From assembly GCA_902545035.1 (NCBI GenBank), contig CACCEJ010000002.1:22706-86705 (forward strand): 64,000 bases of DNA, given 5' to 3'. The stretch is from an uncultured Pelagibacteraceae bacterium. Its GTDB lineage: Bacteria; Pseudomonadota; Alphaproteobacteria; Pelagibacterales; Pelagibacteraceae. Positions 28,141 through 38,831 of this stretch are shown here, one piece after another; within the stretch, counting starts at the first letter, position 1, and each line of letters opens with the position of its first letter. The notes under the pieces are model-generated. The model searched no databases, was not told the origin of the DNA, and saw only the letters and a program-made list of their open reading frames with translations. Position numbers and translations under genes: made by a program.

Positions 28141-29328
28141 ATGAGTACAGGAAATAATTTAGAGGATATATATAATAATTCGATAAGAATTCTCAAAGAT
28201 TTAATTGCATTTAAAACAGTATCTGGTGAAGATAATAACCAACTTATAGATTATTGTGATGATATATTAAGTTCTTTAGGAGCCACTTCTTTTAAAACTT
28301 ATGATGAGGAAAAAAAAAGAGTAAATCTTTTCTCAACTTTAAAAGCAAAAAAAAATAGTAATAAAAAACCAATTATTTTATCAGGACACACAGATGTTGT
28401 TCCAGTTTCAAAAGGTTGGGCAACAGACCCTTTTGATGCAACAATCAAGGAAGATAAATTATTTGGTAGAGGATCGTGTGATATGAAAGGTTTTATTGCG
28501 TGTGCATTAGCATACGCACCAATTTTCTCTTCATCAAATTTAGATAGAGATATTCATTTTTCATTCACTTTCGACGAAGAAACAGCATGCAAAGGTGCAC
28601 CAATTTTAATTACAGAGCTTAAAAAAAGAGGCATTAAAGACTGTATTTGTATTGTTGGAGAACCAACAAATATGAAAATTATTGATGCACATAAAGGATG
28701 CTATGAATATACAACTTATTTTGAAGGTCTTGCTGGACATAGTTCAGAACCAGACAAAGGTGTTAGTGCAGTTGAATTTGCTGCAAGATATGTAAATAAA
28801 CTTCTAGAATTAAAAGAGAAATTGAAAGAAAGAGAGTTAAAAGACTCTATCTTTGATCCTCCATATTCAACTTTGCAAGTTGGTGGAATATTTGGTGGAA
28901 TTGCTCATAATGTAATTGCTGACAAATGTCATGTAAATTGGGAAACACGACCTGTTGTGAAAGAAGATGGAATTTTTTTAAATCATGAAATAGATAAATT
29001 TACTAACGAAACTCTTTTACCTGAAATGAAAAAGACATATCCAAAATCAAGTATAAAAAAACATATTATTGGTGAAATTACTGGTTTTGATAGAATTTCA
29101 AATTCTGATGCATGTGAATTTGTATCTAGCATAACCGGAGATAATTCAAGAGAAGTAGTCTCTTTTGGAACCGAGGCAGGGCTATTTCAAGAAATAGGAA
29201 TTAGTACAGTTGTGTGTGGTCCAGGATCAATTAAGCAAGCGCATAAGATTGATGAATTTATAAAACTTTCTGAAATAAAAAAATGTATTAGTTTTTTAGA
29301 TGGAGTAAAAAATAAGTCTTTGAATTAA
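28141..29328 (+). CDS. argE: acetylornithine deacetylase/ArgE-like M20 peptidase
   Basis: SGHTDVVPVSKGWATDPFDATIKEDKLFGRGSCDMKGFIA; GTEAGLFQEIGISTVVCGPGSIKQAHK; ATG at 28141. Confidence 0.85.
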   Translation: MSTGNNLEDIYNNSIRILKDLIAFKTVSGEDNNQLIDYCDDILSSLGATSFKTYDEEKKRVNLFSTLKAKKNSNKKPIILSGHTDVVPVSKGWATDPFDATIKEDKLFGRGSCDMKGFIACALAYAPIFSSSNLDRDIHFSFTFDEETACKGAPILITELKKRGIKDCICIVGEPTNMKIIDAHKGCYEYTTYFEGLAGHSSEPDKGVSAVEFAARYVNKLLELKEKLKERELKDSIFDPPYSTLQVGGIFGGIAHNVIADKCHVNWETRPVVKEDGIFLNHEIDKFTNETLLPEMKKTYPKSSIKKHIIGEITGFDRISNSDACEFVSSITGDNSREVVSFGTEAGLFQEIGISTVVCGPGSIKQAHKIDEFIKLSEIKKCISFLDGVKNKSLN

Positions 29329-30758
29329 TTCCAACCACCAACAGATTTAACTTCTAAAAATTCAAGCAAACCCTCTTTTCCAGCCTCTCTTCCAATCCCT
29401 GAATGTTTAAATCCCCCAAACGGTGCATCAACTGCAATACCTGCCCCATTAACATCTACCATTCCAGATCTAAGTTTTCTCGCAACCCTTTGTACTTTAT
29501 CATTATCTTTAGTTTGAATATAATTTGTTAATCCATATTCAGTGTCATTTGCAATCTGGATAGCTTCTTCCTCAGTTTCAAATGGAATTACAGATAAGAC
29601 TGGACCAAAAATTTCGGTTCTTGCAATTTCCATGTCATTATTAACATCTGCAAATACTGTAGGTTTTACATAATAACCATCTTTTAATCCTTCAGGTTTT
29701 CCTGGGCCGCCAGCAATTAATTTTGCCCCTTCATCTATTCCCTTTTGGATTAAACCTTGAATTTTATTAAATTGTACATCTGAAATTACAGGACCTATAT
29801 GTTCACCCTCTTTATTTGGATCATCTACTTTAAACTCACTTGCATACTTTTTTAGTCTTTCAATAGCATCGTCATAAATTGTTTTTTCAACTAACATTCT
29901 TGTAGGTGCATTACAGGATTGCCCAGAATTTCTAAAACATCTAAAAGCACCTCTCTCAATAGCCTCTGAATCTGCATCTTTAAATATGATATTTGCACCT
30001 TTTCCCCCTAATTCTAAACTTACCCTTTTAAAATCTTTAGCTGCATTTTGAGAGATTAATGCTCCTGCTCTTGTAGAGCCAGTAAACGAAATCATATTTA
30101 CATCAGGATGACTTGTTAATGCATCACCGGTAGTTGCGCCATCTCCATTTACTAAATTAAATACACCTTTTGGAAACTTTGCTTCATCGATTAATTCTGC
30201 AATAATCATTGCAGATAATGGAGCTAATTCAGAAGGTTTTAAAACCATAGTACAGCCAGATGCTAAAGCAGGAATAACTTTTAAAGTAACTTGATTTATA
30301 GGCCAGTTCCAAGGAGTAATTAATGCACAAACACCTTTTGGTTCATATATTAGTCTTTGATTTTTAGCATGTTCTCCAAGTGGTTTTTCAAATTCAAACT
30401 CTTTTAGATAACGAATAAATGATTTCGTATGACTTGCGCCAGTTCCTGTTTGAAGTTTTGAAGCAAAATCTTTTGGTGCACCCATTTCTTGAATAATTGC
30501 CTCAGTAATGTCGTTCCATCTTTTTTTATAAAGAACATAAAAGTTTTCCAATAATTTAATTCTCTCTTGTTTTGAAGAAAATCCCCAGGTTTTAAAAGCT
30601 TCTTTAGCTGCTAATACTGCATCATTAATATCCTCTTTGCCTCCTAAGGAAATTACTGCACAACTTTTTTCAGTTGCAGGATTAATAACTTTTATATCTT
30701 TTTGATTTTTTGGTGCAACCCATGAACCATTAATATAAAAATTTTTCTTTTCAATCAT
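29325..30758 (-). CDS. NAD(P)-dependent aldehyde dehydrogenase (paralogue 1)
   Basis: ITPWNWPINQVTLKVIPALASGCTMVLKPSE; VSLELGGKGANIIF; GQSCNAPTRMLV. Confidence 0.92.
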   Translation of the reverse strand: MIEKKNFYINGSWVAPKNQKDIKVINPATEKSCAVISLGGKEDINDAVLAAKEAFKTWGFSSKQERIKLLENFYVLYKKRWNDITEAIIQEMGAPKDFASKLQTGTGASHTKSFIRYLKEFEFEKPLGEHAKNQRLIYEPKGVCALITPWNWPINQVTLKVIPALASGCTMVLKPSELAPLSAMIIAELIDEAKFPKGVFNLVNGDGATTGDALTSHPDVNMISFTGSTRAGALISQNAAKDFKRVSLELGGKGANIIFKDADSEAIERGAFRCFRNSGQSCNAPTRMLVEKTIYDDAIERLKKYASEFKVDDPNKEGEHIGPVISDVQFNKIQGLIQKGIDEGAKLIAGGPGKPEGLKDGYYVKPTVFADVNNDMEIARTEIFGPVLSVIPFETEEEAIQIANDTEYGLTNYIQTKDNDKVQRVARKLRSGMVDVNGAGIAVDAPFGGFKHSGIGREAGKEGLLEFLEVKSVGGWN

Positions 30759-30778
30759 GGGCGCAAAATATCCTTTAT

Positions 30779-31735
30779 TTATGATTTTGCAAATAAATTT
30801 GTCAATTCGTAAACAATCGTAGCAGCTGCAAGAGAAGTGACTTCTGCGTGATCATATGCTGGAGCAACTTCTACAACATCTGCAGAAATTAGATTTAAAC
30901 CTGACAATCCTCTTAAAACATTTACCATTTCTCTTGTTGTCATCCCTGCAATTTCAGGTGTACCTGTCCCTGGAGCAAATGCAGGATCTAATACATCTAT
31001 ATCAATAGATAAATACAAAGCATTATCTCCAACTCTTTTTTTTATTCTTTCCGCAATTTTATCTGTCCCTTCAGTTTGAAATTCATCACAATGAATTATT
31101 TTAAAGCCAAAACTTTCATCATTCTTTATGTCATCTCTGCTGTAAAGTGGACCACGTATCCCAACATGCATGGAAGCATCATCTAAAAATAAATTTTCCT
31201 CACGTGCTCTTCTAAAAGGAGTTCCATGAGTATATGGAGCTCCAAAATAAGTATCCCAAGTATCCAAATGTGCATCAAAATGAACTAATGACACTGGTCC
31301 ATTATTTTTTTTGTTAGCTGCTCTCAGCAAGGGAACTGCAATTGTGTGATCTCCACCAAGACTTATAATTCCTCCTACTTTATTTAATAAATCTGTTGCA
31401 CCCGCCTCTATTTGTTTAATAGCTTCATCAATATTAAATGGATTGCAAGCAATATCTCCTGCATCTGCAACTTGCTGCACTTTAAAGGGTTCTACATCAT
31501 AGCTTGGGTGATAATTTGTTCTTAAATGTCTTGAGGCTTGTCGAATACTCTGCGGCCCAAATCTTGCACCAGGTCTATAACTTGTGCCTGAGTCAAATGG
31601 CACTCCCACTATTGCAACATCACAACTTTCCACATCTCTTAATTCAGGTAATCTAGCAAACGTCGATGGTCCTGCGTATCTTGGTACTTTTGTTCCACTT
31701 ACTGGTTGGATTGGTTTTTTATTTTTATCTTTCAA
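30779..31735 (-). CDS. speB: agmatinase/ureohydrolase family
   Basis: SLGGDHTIAVPLL; VHFDAHLDTWD; SIDIDVLDPAFAPGTGTPEIAGMTTREM; agmatine versus other guanidino substrate unresolved. Confidence 0.88.
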   Translation of the reverse strand: MKDKNKKPIQPVSGTKVPRYAGPSTFARLPELRDVESCDVAIVGVPFDSGTSYRPGARFGPQSIRQASRHLRTNYHPSYDVEPFKVQQVADAGDIACNPFNIDEAIKQIEAGATDLLNKVGGIISLGGDHTIAVPLLRAANKKNNGPVSLVHFDAHLDTWDTYFGAPYTHGTPFRRAREENLFLDDASMHVGIRGPLYSRDDIKNDESFGFKIIHCDEFQTEGTDKIAERIKKRVGDNALYLSIDIDVLDPAFAPGTGTPEIAGMTTREMVNVLRGLSGLNLISADVVEVAPAYDHAEVTSLAAATIVYELTNLFAKS

Positions 31736-31953
31736 TTTTTCGAGCTATTTCTATGAATAAATTCAGCTGCTTTTTTAAAATCATTGATATTTTGTTGATG
31801 CATAGAAAGCTCTTTATTCGAATTTGAGGAAGATATGATTATTATTAAAGCGATTATAATAGCCGCAGCATAATAAAATGGCATTTTTTTCTTCCAAGAT
31901 ATTAAAATCTTTTCAGCGTTATCTACTTGTTTTTTTGTTGGTCTATTTGCCAT
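31732..31953 (-). CDS. small TM hypothetical protein
   Basis: 73 aa, one TM segment, tightly packed between genes. Confidence 0.5.
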   Translation of the reverse strand: MANRPTKKQVDNAEKILISWKKKMPFYYAAAIIIALIIIISSSNSNKELSMHQQNINDFKKAAEFIHRNSSKN

Positions 31954-31957
31954 AATG

Positions 31958-34180
31958 CTAGTTTACCAAAGGTTTACCAGTTTTCAATGTATGTTTAATT
32001 CTATCTTGAGTTTTTTCTGTCTCTATTAACCTCATAAAAGCATCTAATTCTAATTTGTATAGATCATCCTCAGATAAAGTATTTTCTAAATTAGTATCAC
32101 CACCACTCAAAACTTTAGCTAACTCTTTTCCAACTTCCATACCATGATCAAGAATAATTTTTTCATTGTATAATTTTTCTAACATTCTTACCATTTTTTC
32201 GTAAACATTTTTTCCTGAAAGTTTAAAAGTACATTCAGTTGGAGGATTAAAATCATTGTTATTTTTAATAATTTCTTTTGAAACTGATAATAAACTATTT
32301 CTACTCATTATTTTTTTATCCTCTGGTCTTAAGTATTTTAATGGCTCAGCTTCAATTGGAGACGTTGCAGTTTTTGCGTAACCAATAATATCAAATACTT
32401 TAAGAGGTGCATAATCTGGATCATTTTTTGCTTCGTCGGTTTGAGACCACCTATACAACATTTCCTTACATCCACCTCCAGCTGGAATTAATCCAACCAT
32501 TGTTTCTACTAGACCTACAACAATATTTGTATGAGAAGCTACAAAATTACTTTGACATAAAACTTCAAAACCACCGCCTAATGCTAAACCAGATGGAGCT
32601 GACACAACAGGAAATTTCGAATACTTTAAATGTTTACAGGTTTCTTGAAAATATTTAACAAACTTCTCGATAGACTTAAAATCACCTTTATCTGCAAAAT
32701 TCATTGTATAAGATAAGTTTACTCCAGCGGAAAACTGCATTGCCTCATTTATAATTATAAGTGGTTTATCGGTTGCATTTTTTAAACTATCCATTGAGTC
32801 ATAATCTAATGCATTTGCTTTTGTAGTAAATTCAACTATGTTAAAGTCATTAAATCTATAGATTTCTGCTGAATTGTTTTTATCTAATTTGATTGCTTTC
32901 GGTTTAATTTTTCCAAGTGTCTCGAGTTCTGTGTATTGTTGTCTTTCTCCATAAAAGTTTTCATCCTTACTTTTCGATAAATCCTCAAGAAACTTGTTAT
33001 TTTCAAAAGCATCTATTCTCTCAAAAAAATTTTTTACTCCAATTTCTTTCAGCATTTCAAAAGGTCCTTTAGACCAGTTAAAACCTAGTCTCATTGCTTC
33101 ATCGATGTCATTAAATTTATCAGTTATCCCCGGAACCAATGAAGATGCATATTTAATAATTTTTGATATTACAGACCAGGCATATTCTCCATATTTATCT
33201 TTTCTATTGATTAAGTTAACAATATCCATCTTTTCTGATCCTAGATTAAACTTTTCTGATATTGAATATTCACCAGTTTCTAAATTGATACCTTCGAGAA
33301 CTTTTTTACCATCAGTTTTATTCATTCTATAAAATCCACCTTTGCCTTTTCTTCCTGTGTAACCAGTTTCGATAAGTTTTTTTACAAGTGGTATTTCTTT
33401 GGCAACAACTTGAAAATTATCTGACTCGGGAAGTTCCTTAATAAAACTTTTTAAAACATCGGCCATTAAGTCAATACCAATCAAATCATAAAGTCCAAAA
33501 ACACCTGTTTTTGGTATTCCCATTGGTCGACCAAAAACTGCATCCGCTTCTTCAATTGTTAATTTCATTTTAAAAGCTTCTGTCATTGCTACTTGCATGG
33601 CATAGACACCTATCCTATTCCCTAAGAAGCCTGGAGTATCGTTACAAATTAAAGTTCCTTTTCCTAAATTTTTTTCACAAAAATTTTTAAGTGAATTTAT
33701 CTGCTCTAAATCATTATTTTCATTTTTCACAATTTCTAATAAATCCATATATCTAACTGGATTGAAAAAGTGAGTTATACAAAAGTCTTTTTTTTCTTCA
33801 TTTGAAAGTTTTTCCGAAAGTACTTTAATTGGAATAGAAGATGTATTTGAGGATACAATTGATCCTTTTTTTCTTTCTTTAAAAATTTTTTCATAAATAT
33901 TATGTTTGATATCAATTCTTTCTACAACAGCTTCAACAATCCAGTCGGCCTCACCAACTTCATTAAAGTCATCATTTATATTACCAACATTAATATTATT
34001 GATTTTTGATTTATCGACCAATAAAGGAGGTCTTGATTTTAGAATTCTTTCTCTAGCTTTCTCAGATATTTCTGTTGTTAAATCTAGTAATGTTACTGGA
34101 ACATTAGCATTACATAGTTGAGCGGCTATTCCACTACCCATCGTCCCTGAGCCTATTACAACAACTTTATTAATTTTCAT
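31958..34180 (-). CDS. 3-hydroxyacyl-CoA dehydrogenase/enoyl-CoA hydratase (3HCDH domain first)
   Basis: KVVVIGSGTMGSGIAAQLCNANVPVTLLDL; FFNPVRYMDLLEIV; C-terminal crotonase segment APSGLALGGGFEVLCQSNFV. Confidence 0.92.
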   Translation of the reverse strand: MKINKVVVIGSGTMGSGIAAQLCNANVPVTLLDLTTEISEKARERILKSRPPLLVDKSKINNINVGNINDDFNEVGEADWIVEAVVERIDIKHNIYEKIFKERKKGSIVSSNTSSIPIKVLSEKLSNEEKKDFCITHFFNPVRYMDLLEIVKNENNDLEQINSLKNFCEKNLGKGTLICNDTPGFLGNRIGVYAMQVAMTEAFKMKLTIEEADAVFGRPMGIPKTGVFGLYDLIGIDLMADVLKSFIKELPESDNFQVVAKEIPLVKKLIETGYTGRKGKGGFYRMNKTDGKKVLEGINLETGEYSISEKFNLGSEKMDIVNLINRKDKYGEYAWSVISKIIKYASSLVPGITDKFNDIDEAMRLGFNWSKGPFEMLKEIGVKNFFERIDAFENNKFLEDLSKSKDENFYGERQQYTELETLGKIKPKAIKLDKNNSAEIYRFNDFNIVEFTTKANALDYDSMDSLKNATDKPLIIINEAMQFSAGVNLSYTMNFADKGDFKSIEKFVKYFQETCKHLKYSKFPVVSAPSGLALGGGFEVLCQSNFVASHTNIVVGLVETMVGLIPAGGGCKEMLYRWSQTDEAKNDPDYAPLKVFDIIGYAKTATSPIEAEPLKYLRPEDKKIMSRNSLLSVSKEIIKNNNDFNPPTECTFKLSGKNVYEKMVRMLEKLYNEKIILDHGMEVGKELAKVLSGGDTNLENTLSEDDLYKLELDAFMRLIETEKTQDRIKHTLKTGKPLVN

Positions 34181-34252
34181 AATGAGAATAAATGCTTATA
34201 GTAAAAATCTTCTTTAAGAGCAACTTAAAGCCGTTAAATAGCTCTTAAAAAA

Positions 34253-34816
34253 TTATCTAATAAATTTTGTAATTGAAGGAATAATTGCAACGGCTAGTGA
34301 AATTTTAAACAATTCACTTGGTAAAAAAGGATATAAACCACCAGCAAGTGCCTTGTCATATCCAATAACTGAGCCTAAATAACCCACCCCCAATATAAAA
34401 ATAATTGAAGTTGCAATCAGTAGTGAAATTAAACTTTTAAAGTATGAGTCGTTAAAATTTCTTTCAGCTAAATAACCGATAACCCCCGCTGCGATTGTCA
34501 TTCCATAAAGATATCCTGCAGTAGGACCTGTTAAATAAAGTAATCCTCCTCCTTTAGCAAAAACTGGTAGTCCAATAGCTCCCTCGAATAAGTAAAGTAA
34601 AAGTGTAAAGAAAGCTAATTTAGAACCATACGTCATTCCAATTATAAATACTGCAAACGTTTGCATAGTCATTGGTACTGGCCAGAATGGTACTTGTACT
34701 TTTGATGAAAATGCTAAAATTAATGTACCAATCAACATTAAAGAAATATTTTGAAAAAAGTTATTTATTCTATAATCTGAAAGTAAATTTTTTATTAATG
34801 TAGAGTTATTTTTCAT
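34253..34816 (-). CDS. bioY: biotin transporter BioY
   Basis: KVQVPFWPVPMTMQTFAVFIIGMTYGSKLAFFTLLLYLFEGAIGLPVFAKGGG. Confidence 0.92.
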   Translation of the reverse strand: MKNNSTLIKNLLSDYRINNFFQNISLMLIGTLILAFSSKVQVPFWPVPMTMQTFAVFIIGMTYGSKLAFFTLLLYLFEGAIGLPVFAKGGGLLYLTGPTAGYLYGMTIAAGVIGYLAERNFNDSYFKSLISLLIATSIIFILGVGYLGSVIGYDKALAGGLYPFLPSELFKISLAVAIIPSITKFIR

Positions 34817-34869
34817 ACATTATTATTTAAGCACAAATAAATAAATTTTAAAATAATAAATTTAATCTT

Positions 34870-36894
34870 TTAAAATTGTTCTTTTTGTAATTCTTTAATA
34901 GGTATATGACATCTGATAGCGTTACCGCTATCTGTTAATTGCCATGGTGGTATTTCTTTCTTACAAATATCTCCAACCATTCTGGAGCATCTGCCTTGAA
35001 AACTGCATCCTTTTTCAGGAGGTCTTTCTTCAACAATATCCTCAGCAACTAATTTAGGTTTTATATCTGGATCTGGCTCTAAGACAGCACCCAACAAAAC
35101 TTCTGTATAAGGGTGAGATGGAAACTTATAAACATCATTTGAGGGTCCAACTTCACAAAGTCTTCCTTGATAAAGAACTGCTACTCTATCACTAATTGCT
35201 CTTACAACAGCTAAATCATGTGATACAAAGATATATGTAGTTCCAAAATCTTCTTTTAGTTGTTGTAATAAATTTAATACGGCAGCTTGCACAGAAACAT
35301 CTAAAGCAGATGTAACCTCATCACATAAAATAATATCTGGTTTTGCAGCAAAAGCTCTTGCAACCGCTACTCTTTGTTTTTCACCGCCAGATAGTTGTCT
35401 TGGATATCTAGAGGTATAAAATTCTCCAAGTCTTACTTTTTGTAATAGGTCTATAATATTTTTTTTTAATTCTTCCCCTTTTAATCCAAAATATAATTTT
35501 AATGGTTGTGCAATAATTTCTTCTACTGTGTGGTTTGGATTCAAAGACTCATCTGGATTTTGAAATATTAATTGAATAATTCTTAAATCATTGGGATCTC
35601 TTTCTTTCAAATCAGATGATAAATTTCTATTTTCATCAAACCTTATGAGACCATCTTTGGTTCTAAGTAGTCCAGCAATTGATTTGAGAATTGTTGATTT
35701 TCCACTTCCTGACTCTCCTACTAACGCTATCGTCTCTCCCTTTTTGATATTAATATTAATGTCTTTAACTGTAGGGTTATCATCAGAAATTCTATTGAAA
35801 ATTTGATCTAAAAGTTTTTGTTTAGCATAACTAATAGATACTTCTGATAAATTTAATATTTCTTTATCTTGTGATTTATTCTTAATTTTATTAACTGTTT
35901 GGCTTACTTGATTTTCTTTTACAAGTTTTTCATAATTAAAACATCTAACACTAGTATTTATGTCTTTTAAAAATTCTAATTGAGGAGAATTATTTTTACA
36001 ATTTTCATCTGAAAAATTACATCTATCAAAAAAACTACAACCACTTTGAATTGTACCTGGTTGAGGTTGACTACCAGGCATTGACTCTGGAAGACCAGCT
36101 AAAGATAATTTTGGGATAGATTTGAGTAATCCATGAGTATAAGGATGAATGGGTCTTTTTAGGATGTCTCTTGAGGGGCCTTCTAAAACAATTTCTCCTG
36201 AATACATAACAATAATTCTATCACTCACTTGAGCAATAGCTCCAAGGTCATGGCTCACATAAACCATAGATGTTCCAGTATCTTTTGCAATAAAATTGAG
36301 AAGTTCTAATACATGAGCTTGAGTTGTTACATCTAGTCCAGTTGTTGGTTCATCTAAAAGAAGTAAATCCGGAGTTCCAGCTAAAGCCATAGCTACAGCA
36401 ACTCTTTGCTGTTGTCCACCTGAAAGTTCATGAGGATATCTAAGGGCAATTGTTTCTGGTGAGGGAAGCCTAACTTTATTCAATAGTTCTGAAATTTTTT
36501 TTTCTCTCTCTTTTTCATTTAAATCAGAATGTAATTGTAAAGCTTCATCAATTTGATAACCTATTTTTAAATTTGGTGTCAATGCTTGACCTGCATTTTG
36601 TGGGATCATTGCTATCTTTCTGCCTCTGATTTTTTCTAAATCTTTACTTTTCATTTTCAGTAGATTTGACGAGTTAAACTGACATTCTCCTCCAATAGTA
36701 TAAAGTCCATGTTTAACATATCCCATCATTGCTAATGCTAATGTGCTTTTTCCTGAACCAGATTCCCCTACTATTCCAACTGTTTCACCCTTTTTGATAT
36801 TTGTGCTTATATTTTTTAAAATTAAGATTTCTTCGCCTTTTTTACTTCTAAATCCAATAGATAAGTTTTTTACTTTTTGAATTATATCAGTCAT
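34870..36894 (-). CDS. peptide/opine-type ABC transporter ATPase with two fused NBDs (GsiA-like)
   Basis: two Walker A motifs (GESGSGKSTLALAMMG; GESGSGKSTILKSIAG), two LSGG signatures, two C-terminal oligopeptide-type Cys-rich tails (GCSFFDRC, GCSFQGRC). Confidence 0.93.
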   Translation of the reverse strand: MTDIIQKVKNLSIGFRSKKGEEILILKNISTNIKKGETVGIVGESGSGKSTLALAMMGYVKHGLYTIGGECQFNSSNLLKMKSKDLEKIRGRKIAMIPQNAGQALTPNLKIGYQIDEALQLHSDLNEKEREKKISELLNKVRLPSPETIALRYPHELSGGQQQRVAVAMALAGTPDLLLLDEPTTGLDVTTQAHVLELLNFIAKDTGTSMVYVSHDLGAIAQVSDRIIVMYSGEIVLEGPSRDILKRPIHPYTHGLLKSIPKLSLAGLPESMPGSQPQPGTIQSGCSFFDRCNFSDENCKNNSPQLEFLKDINTSVRCFNYEKLVKENQVSQTVNKIKNKSQDKEILNLSEVSISYAKQKLLDQIFNRISDDNPTVKDININIKKGETIALVGESGSGKSTILKSIAGLLRTKDGLIRFDENRNLSSDLKERDPNDLRIIQLIFQNPDESLNPNHTVEEIIAQPLKLYFGLKGEELKKNIIDLLQKVRLGEFYTSRYPRQLSGGEKQRVAVARAFAAKPDIILCDEVTSALDVSVQAAVLNLLQQLKEDFGTTYIFVSHDLAVVRAISDRVAVLYQGRLCEVGPSNDVYKFPSHPYTEVLLGAVLEPDPDIKPKLVAEDIVEERPPEKGCSFQGRCSRMVGDICKKEIPPWQLTDSGNAIRCHIPIKELQKEQF

Positions 36895-36896
36895 TA

Positions 36897-37790
36897 TTAA
36901 ACGGGAGCTTTAGTTGACCTATCAATACCTAAAGCTTTGGCAAAAGCGTCTGCTGTTAAATTAATACCTATAATTAAACTACTTAATCCAACAATTGGTG
37001 CTATTACTGCCCAATAAGCGAAAGACATCAACCCTCTTGCATTTGATATCATTAATCCCCAGTCTGGAGTTGGAGGGCTAACCCCAAAACCTAAAAAAGA
37101 TAGAGAACTAAAACCAAGCAACATCCATGACCATCGCATTGCACCTTCAACTAATATTGCATCTCTTACATTAGGAATTATTTCATTCCAAATAATTGAA
37201 AAATTACTATGTCCCCTCGCTTTTGCAGAAACTATAAAGTCTTTTGCGATGACATCATGTGTTGCTGCTCTTGCAACTCTTACAATTCCTTTACCATAAA
37301 AAAATCCTAAAGCAGGTATCAATACTTCAGTGGATGTACCTAACAAAGATACAATCAATAACATTGCTAATATCCATGGAATAGATAAGAACGCATCAAC
37401 AATTCTCATAACTACATCGTCAATTTTTCCTCCAACCAATCCACAAAATATTCCTAAAAGACCACCCCAAAGTAATGCTATTAAAGATCCAAAGAAAGTT
37501 ATTGTGAGAGCCGTTCTTCCGCCCAAAATTGTTCTAGTAAAAACATCTCTTCCAAGATCGTCTGTTCCAAACCAATACTCAGCTGAAGGAGCCTGAAGCA
37601 TTAATGTTGGATCTATAGCTTTAAAATCATGAGGAGCAACATAAGGGCTTATAAATGCAAGAATTATATGAAATAATAAAATACTAAGTCCAATAAGTCC
37701 AGATGGTCTAGAAGCCATTGTAATGATAATTTCTGATAATTTTGCAAAAGCGCTTTTTTTCTCCTCTTTATATAAATTATCTAATTTCAT
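36897..37790 (-). CDS. ABC transporter permease (DppC-like)
   Basis: HWFGTDDLGRDVFTR-type motif (EYWFGTDDLGRDVFTRTILGGRTAL). Confidence 0.9.
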   Translation of the reverse strand: MKLDNLYKEEKKSAFAKLSEIIITMASRPSGLIGLSILLFHIILAFISPYVAPHDFKAIDPTLMLQAPSAEYWFGTDDLGRDVFTRTILGGRTALTITFFGSLIALLWGGLLGIFCGLVGGKIDDVVMRIVDAFLSIPWILAMLLIVSLLGTSTEVLIPALGFFYGKGIVRVARAATHDVIAKDFIVSAKARGHSNFSIIWNEIIPNVRDAILVEGAMRWSWMLLGFSSLSFLGFGVSPPTPDWGLMISNARGLMSFAYWAVIAPIVGLSSLIIGINLTADAFAKALGIDRSTKAPV

Positions 37791-37791
37791 A

Positions 37792-38748
37792 TTATTTTCT
37801 TATCTGTAATGTTTTTAATCTAGGATTAAGCATTAGTGTTAATAGATCTGCTAATAAATTTATACTTACATAGATAGATGCAAGAATTATAGCTAGTGCT
37901 TGAACTGTAGGTAAGTCTCTATTTGATATAGACTCAATAACTAATCTTCCAAGACCAGGATAATTAAATACAACTTCAGTTACTACTACTCCACCTAAAA
38001 GCCATGCAATAGTTAATGCCACTACATTAATAGCAGGTAATAAAGCGTTTGGTAAAACATGTTTGAAAACCATTTTCCAATAAGGAACTCCTTTAAGAAT
38101 TGCCATTTGAACATATTCACTTGCCATTACTTGAATTACACTTGACCTTACCATTCGAGCCATATGGGCTGTCATAATCATAGCTATAGCAACCACTGGT
38201 AAAATTATATTTGGCAGTAACTCTAAGAAAGAGACATCGGTTGGAACTATTACAATACCAGGCAACCACTCTAACCATATGGCTATTATTAAAATTAACA
38301 AAGTTGCACTGATGAATTCTGGAATAGTCATAGCAAATATTGTTACTGTTGATATTGCAACATCAGGTAATTTATCTCTCCAAAGAGCAGTTATAATTCC
38401 TAAAATCAAAGCTATTGGAATACCTATAAAAATTGCAGCTGATGCCAATACCAGTGAATTTTTAATTCTAGGTCCCAAAACTTCTTTGATTGGCATCTCT
38501 CCACTTAAAGAATAACCAAAGTCTCCTTGAATAGCATTTAATGCCCACGATATATATCTTTCATAGGCTGGAACATTTAAACCAAGCCTTCTATAGCAAG
38601 CTTCTAATTGCTCCCCAAATGCTTGTCTTTCTAAATAAGTAGTGCATGCATCCCCTGGTAAAACTTCTGTTCCTACAAATGTAATTATGGATACAATAAA
38701 TAAGGTAATAAAACCTAACAAAATTCTTTTTATAATTAAAAAAAGCAT
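37792..38748 (-). CDS. ABC transporter permease (DppB-like)
   Basis: MARMVRSSVIQVMASEYVQMAILKGVPYWKMVFKHVLPNALLP. Confidence 0.9.
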   Translation of the reverse strand: MLFLIIKRILLGFITLFIVSIITFVGTEVLPGDACTTYLERQAFGEQLEACYRRLGLNVPAYERYISWALNAIQGDFGYSLSGEMPIKEVLGPRIKNSLVLASAAIFIGIPIALILGIITALWRDKLPDVAISTVTIFAMTIPEFISATLLILIIAIWLEWLPGIVIVPTDVSFLELLPNIILPVVAIAMIMTAHMARMVRSSVIQVMASEYVQMAILKGVPYWKMVFKHVLPNALLPAINVVALTIAWLLGGVVVTEVVFNYPGLGRLVIESISNRDLPTVQALAIILASIYVSINLLADLLTLMLNPRLKTLQIRK

Positions 38749-38792
38749 AAGAATTTATAAATTTTAAATTATTTATTTAGAAATGAAAGAGG

Positions 38793-38822
38793 TTTTACAG
38801 GCCTACTTAAAGGCCTGTAAAA
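38793..38822 (-). terminator. hairpin between binding-protein and permease genes (terminator/attenuator)
   Basis: ttttacaggcct-acttaa-aggcctgtaaaa perfect 12-bp stem. Confidence 0.75.
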
Positions 38823-38831
38823 CAAAAATTA

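Noticed and set aside
29318-29332. Palindromic gaattaattc at the convergent ArgE/ALDH stop codons
   Set aside because: Simple consequence of overlapping TAA stops in an AT-rich genome
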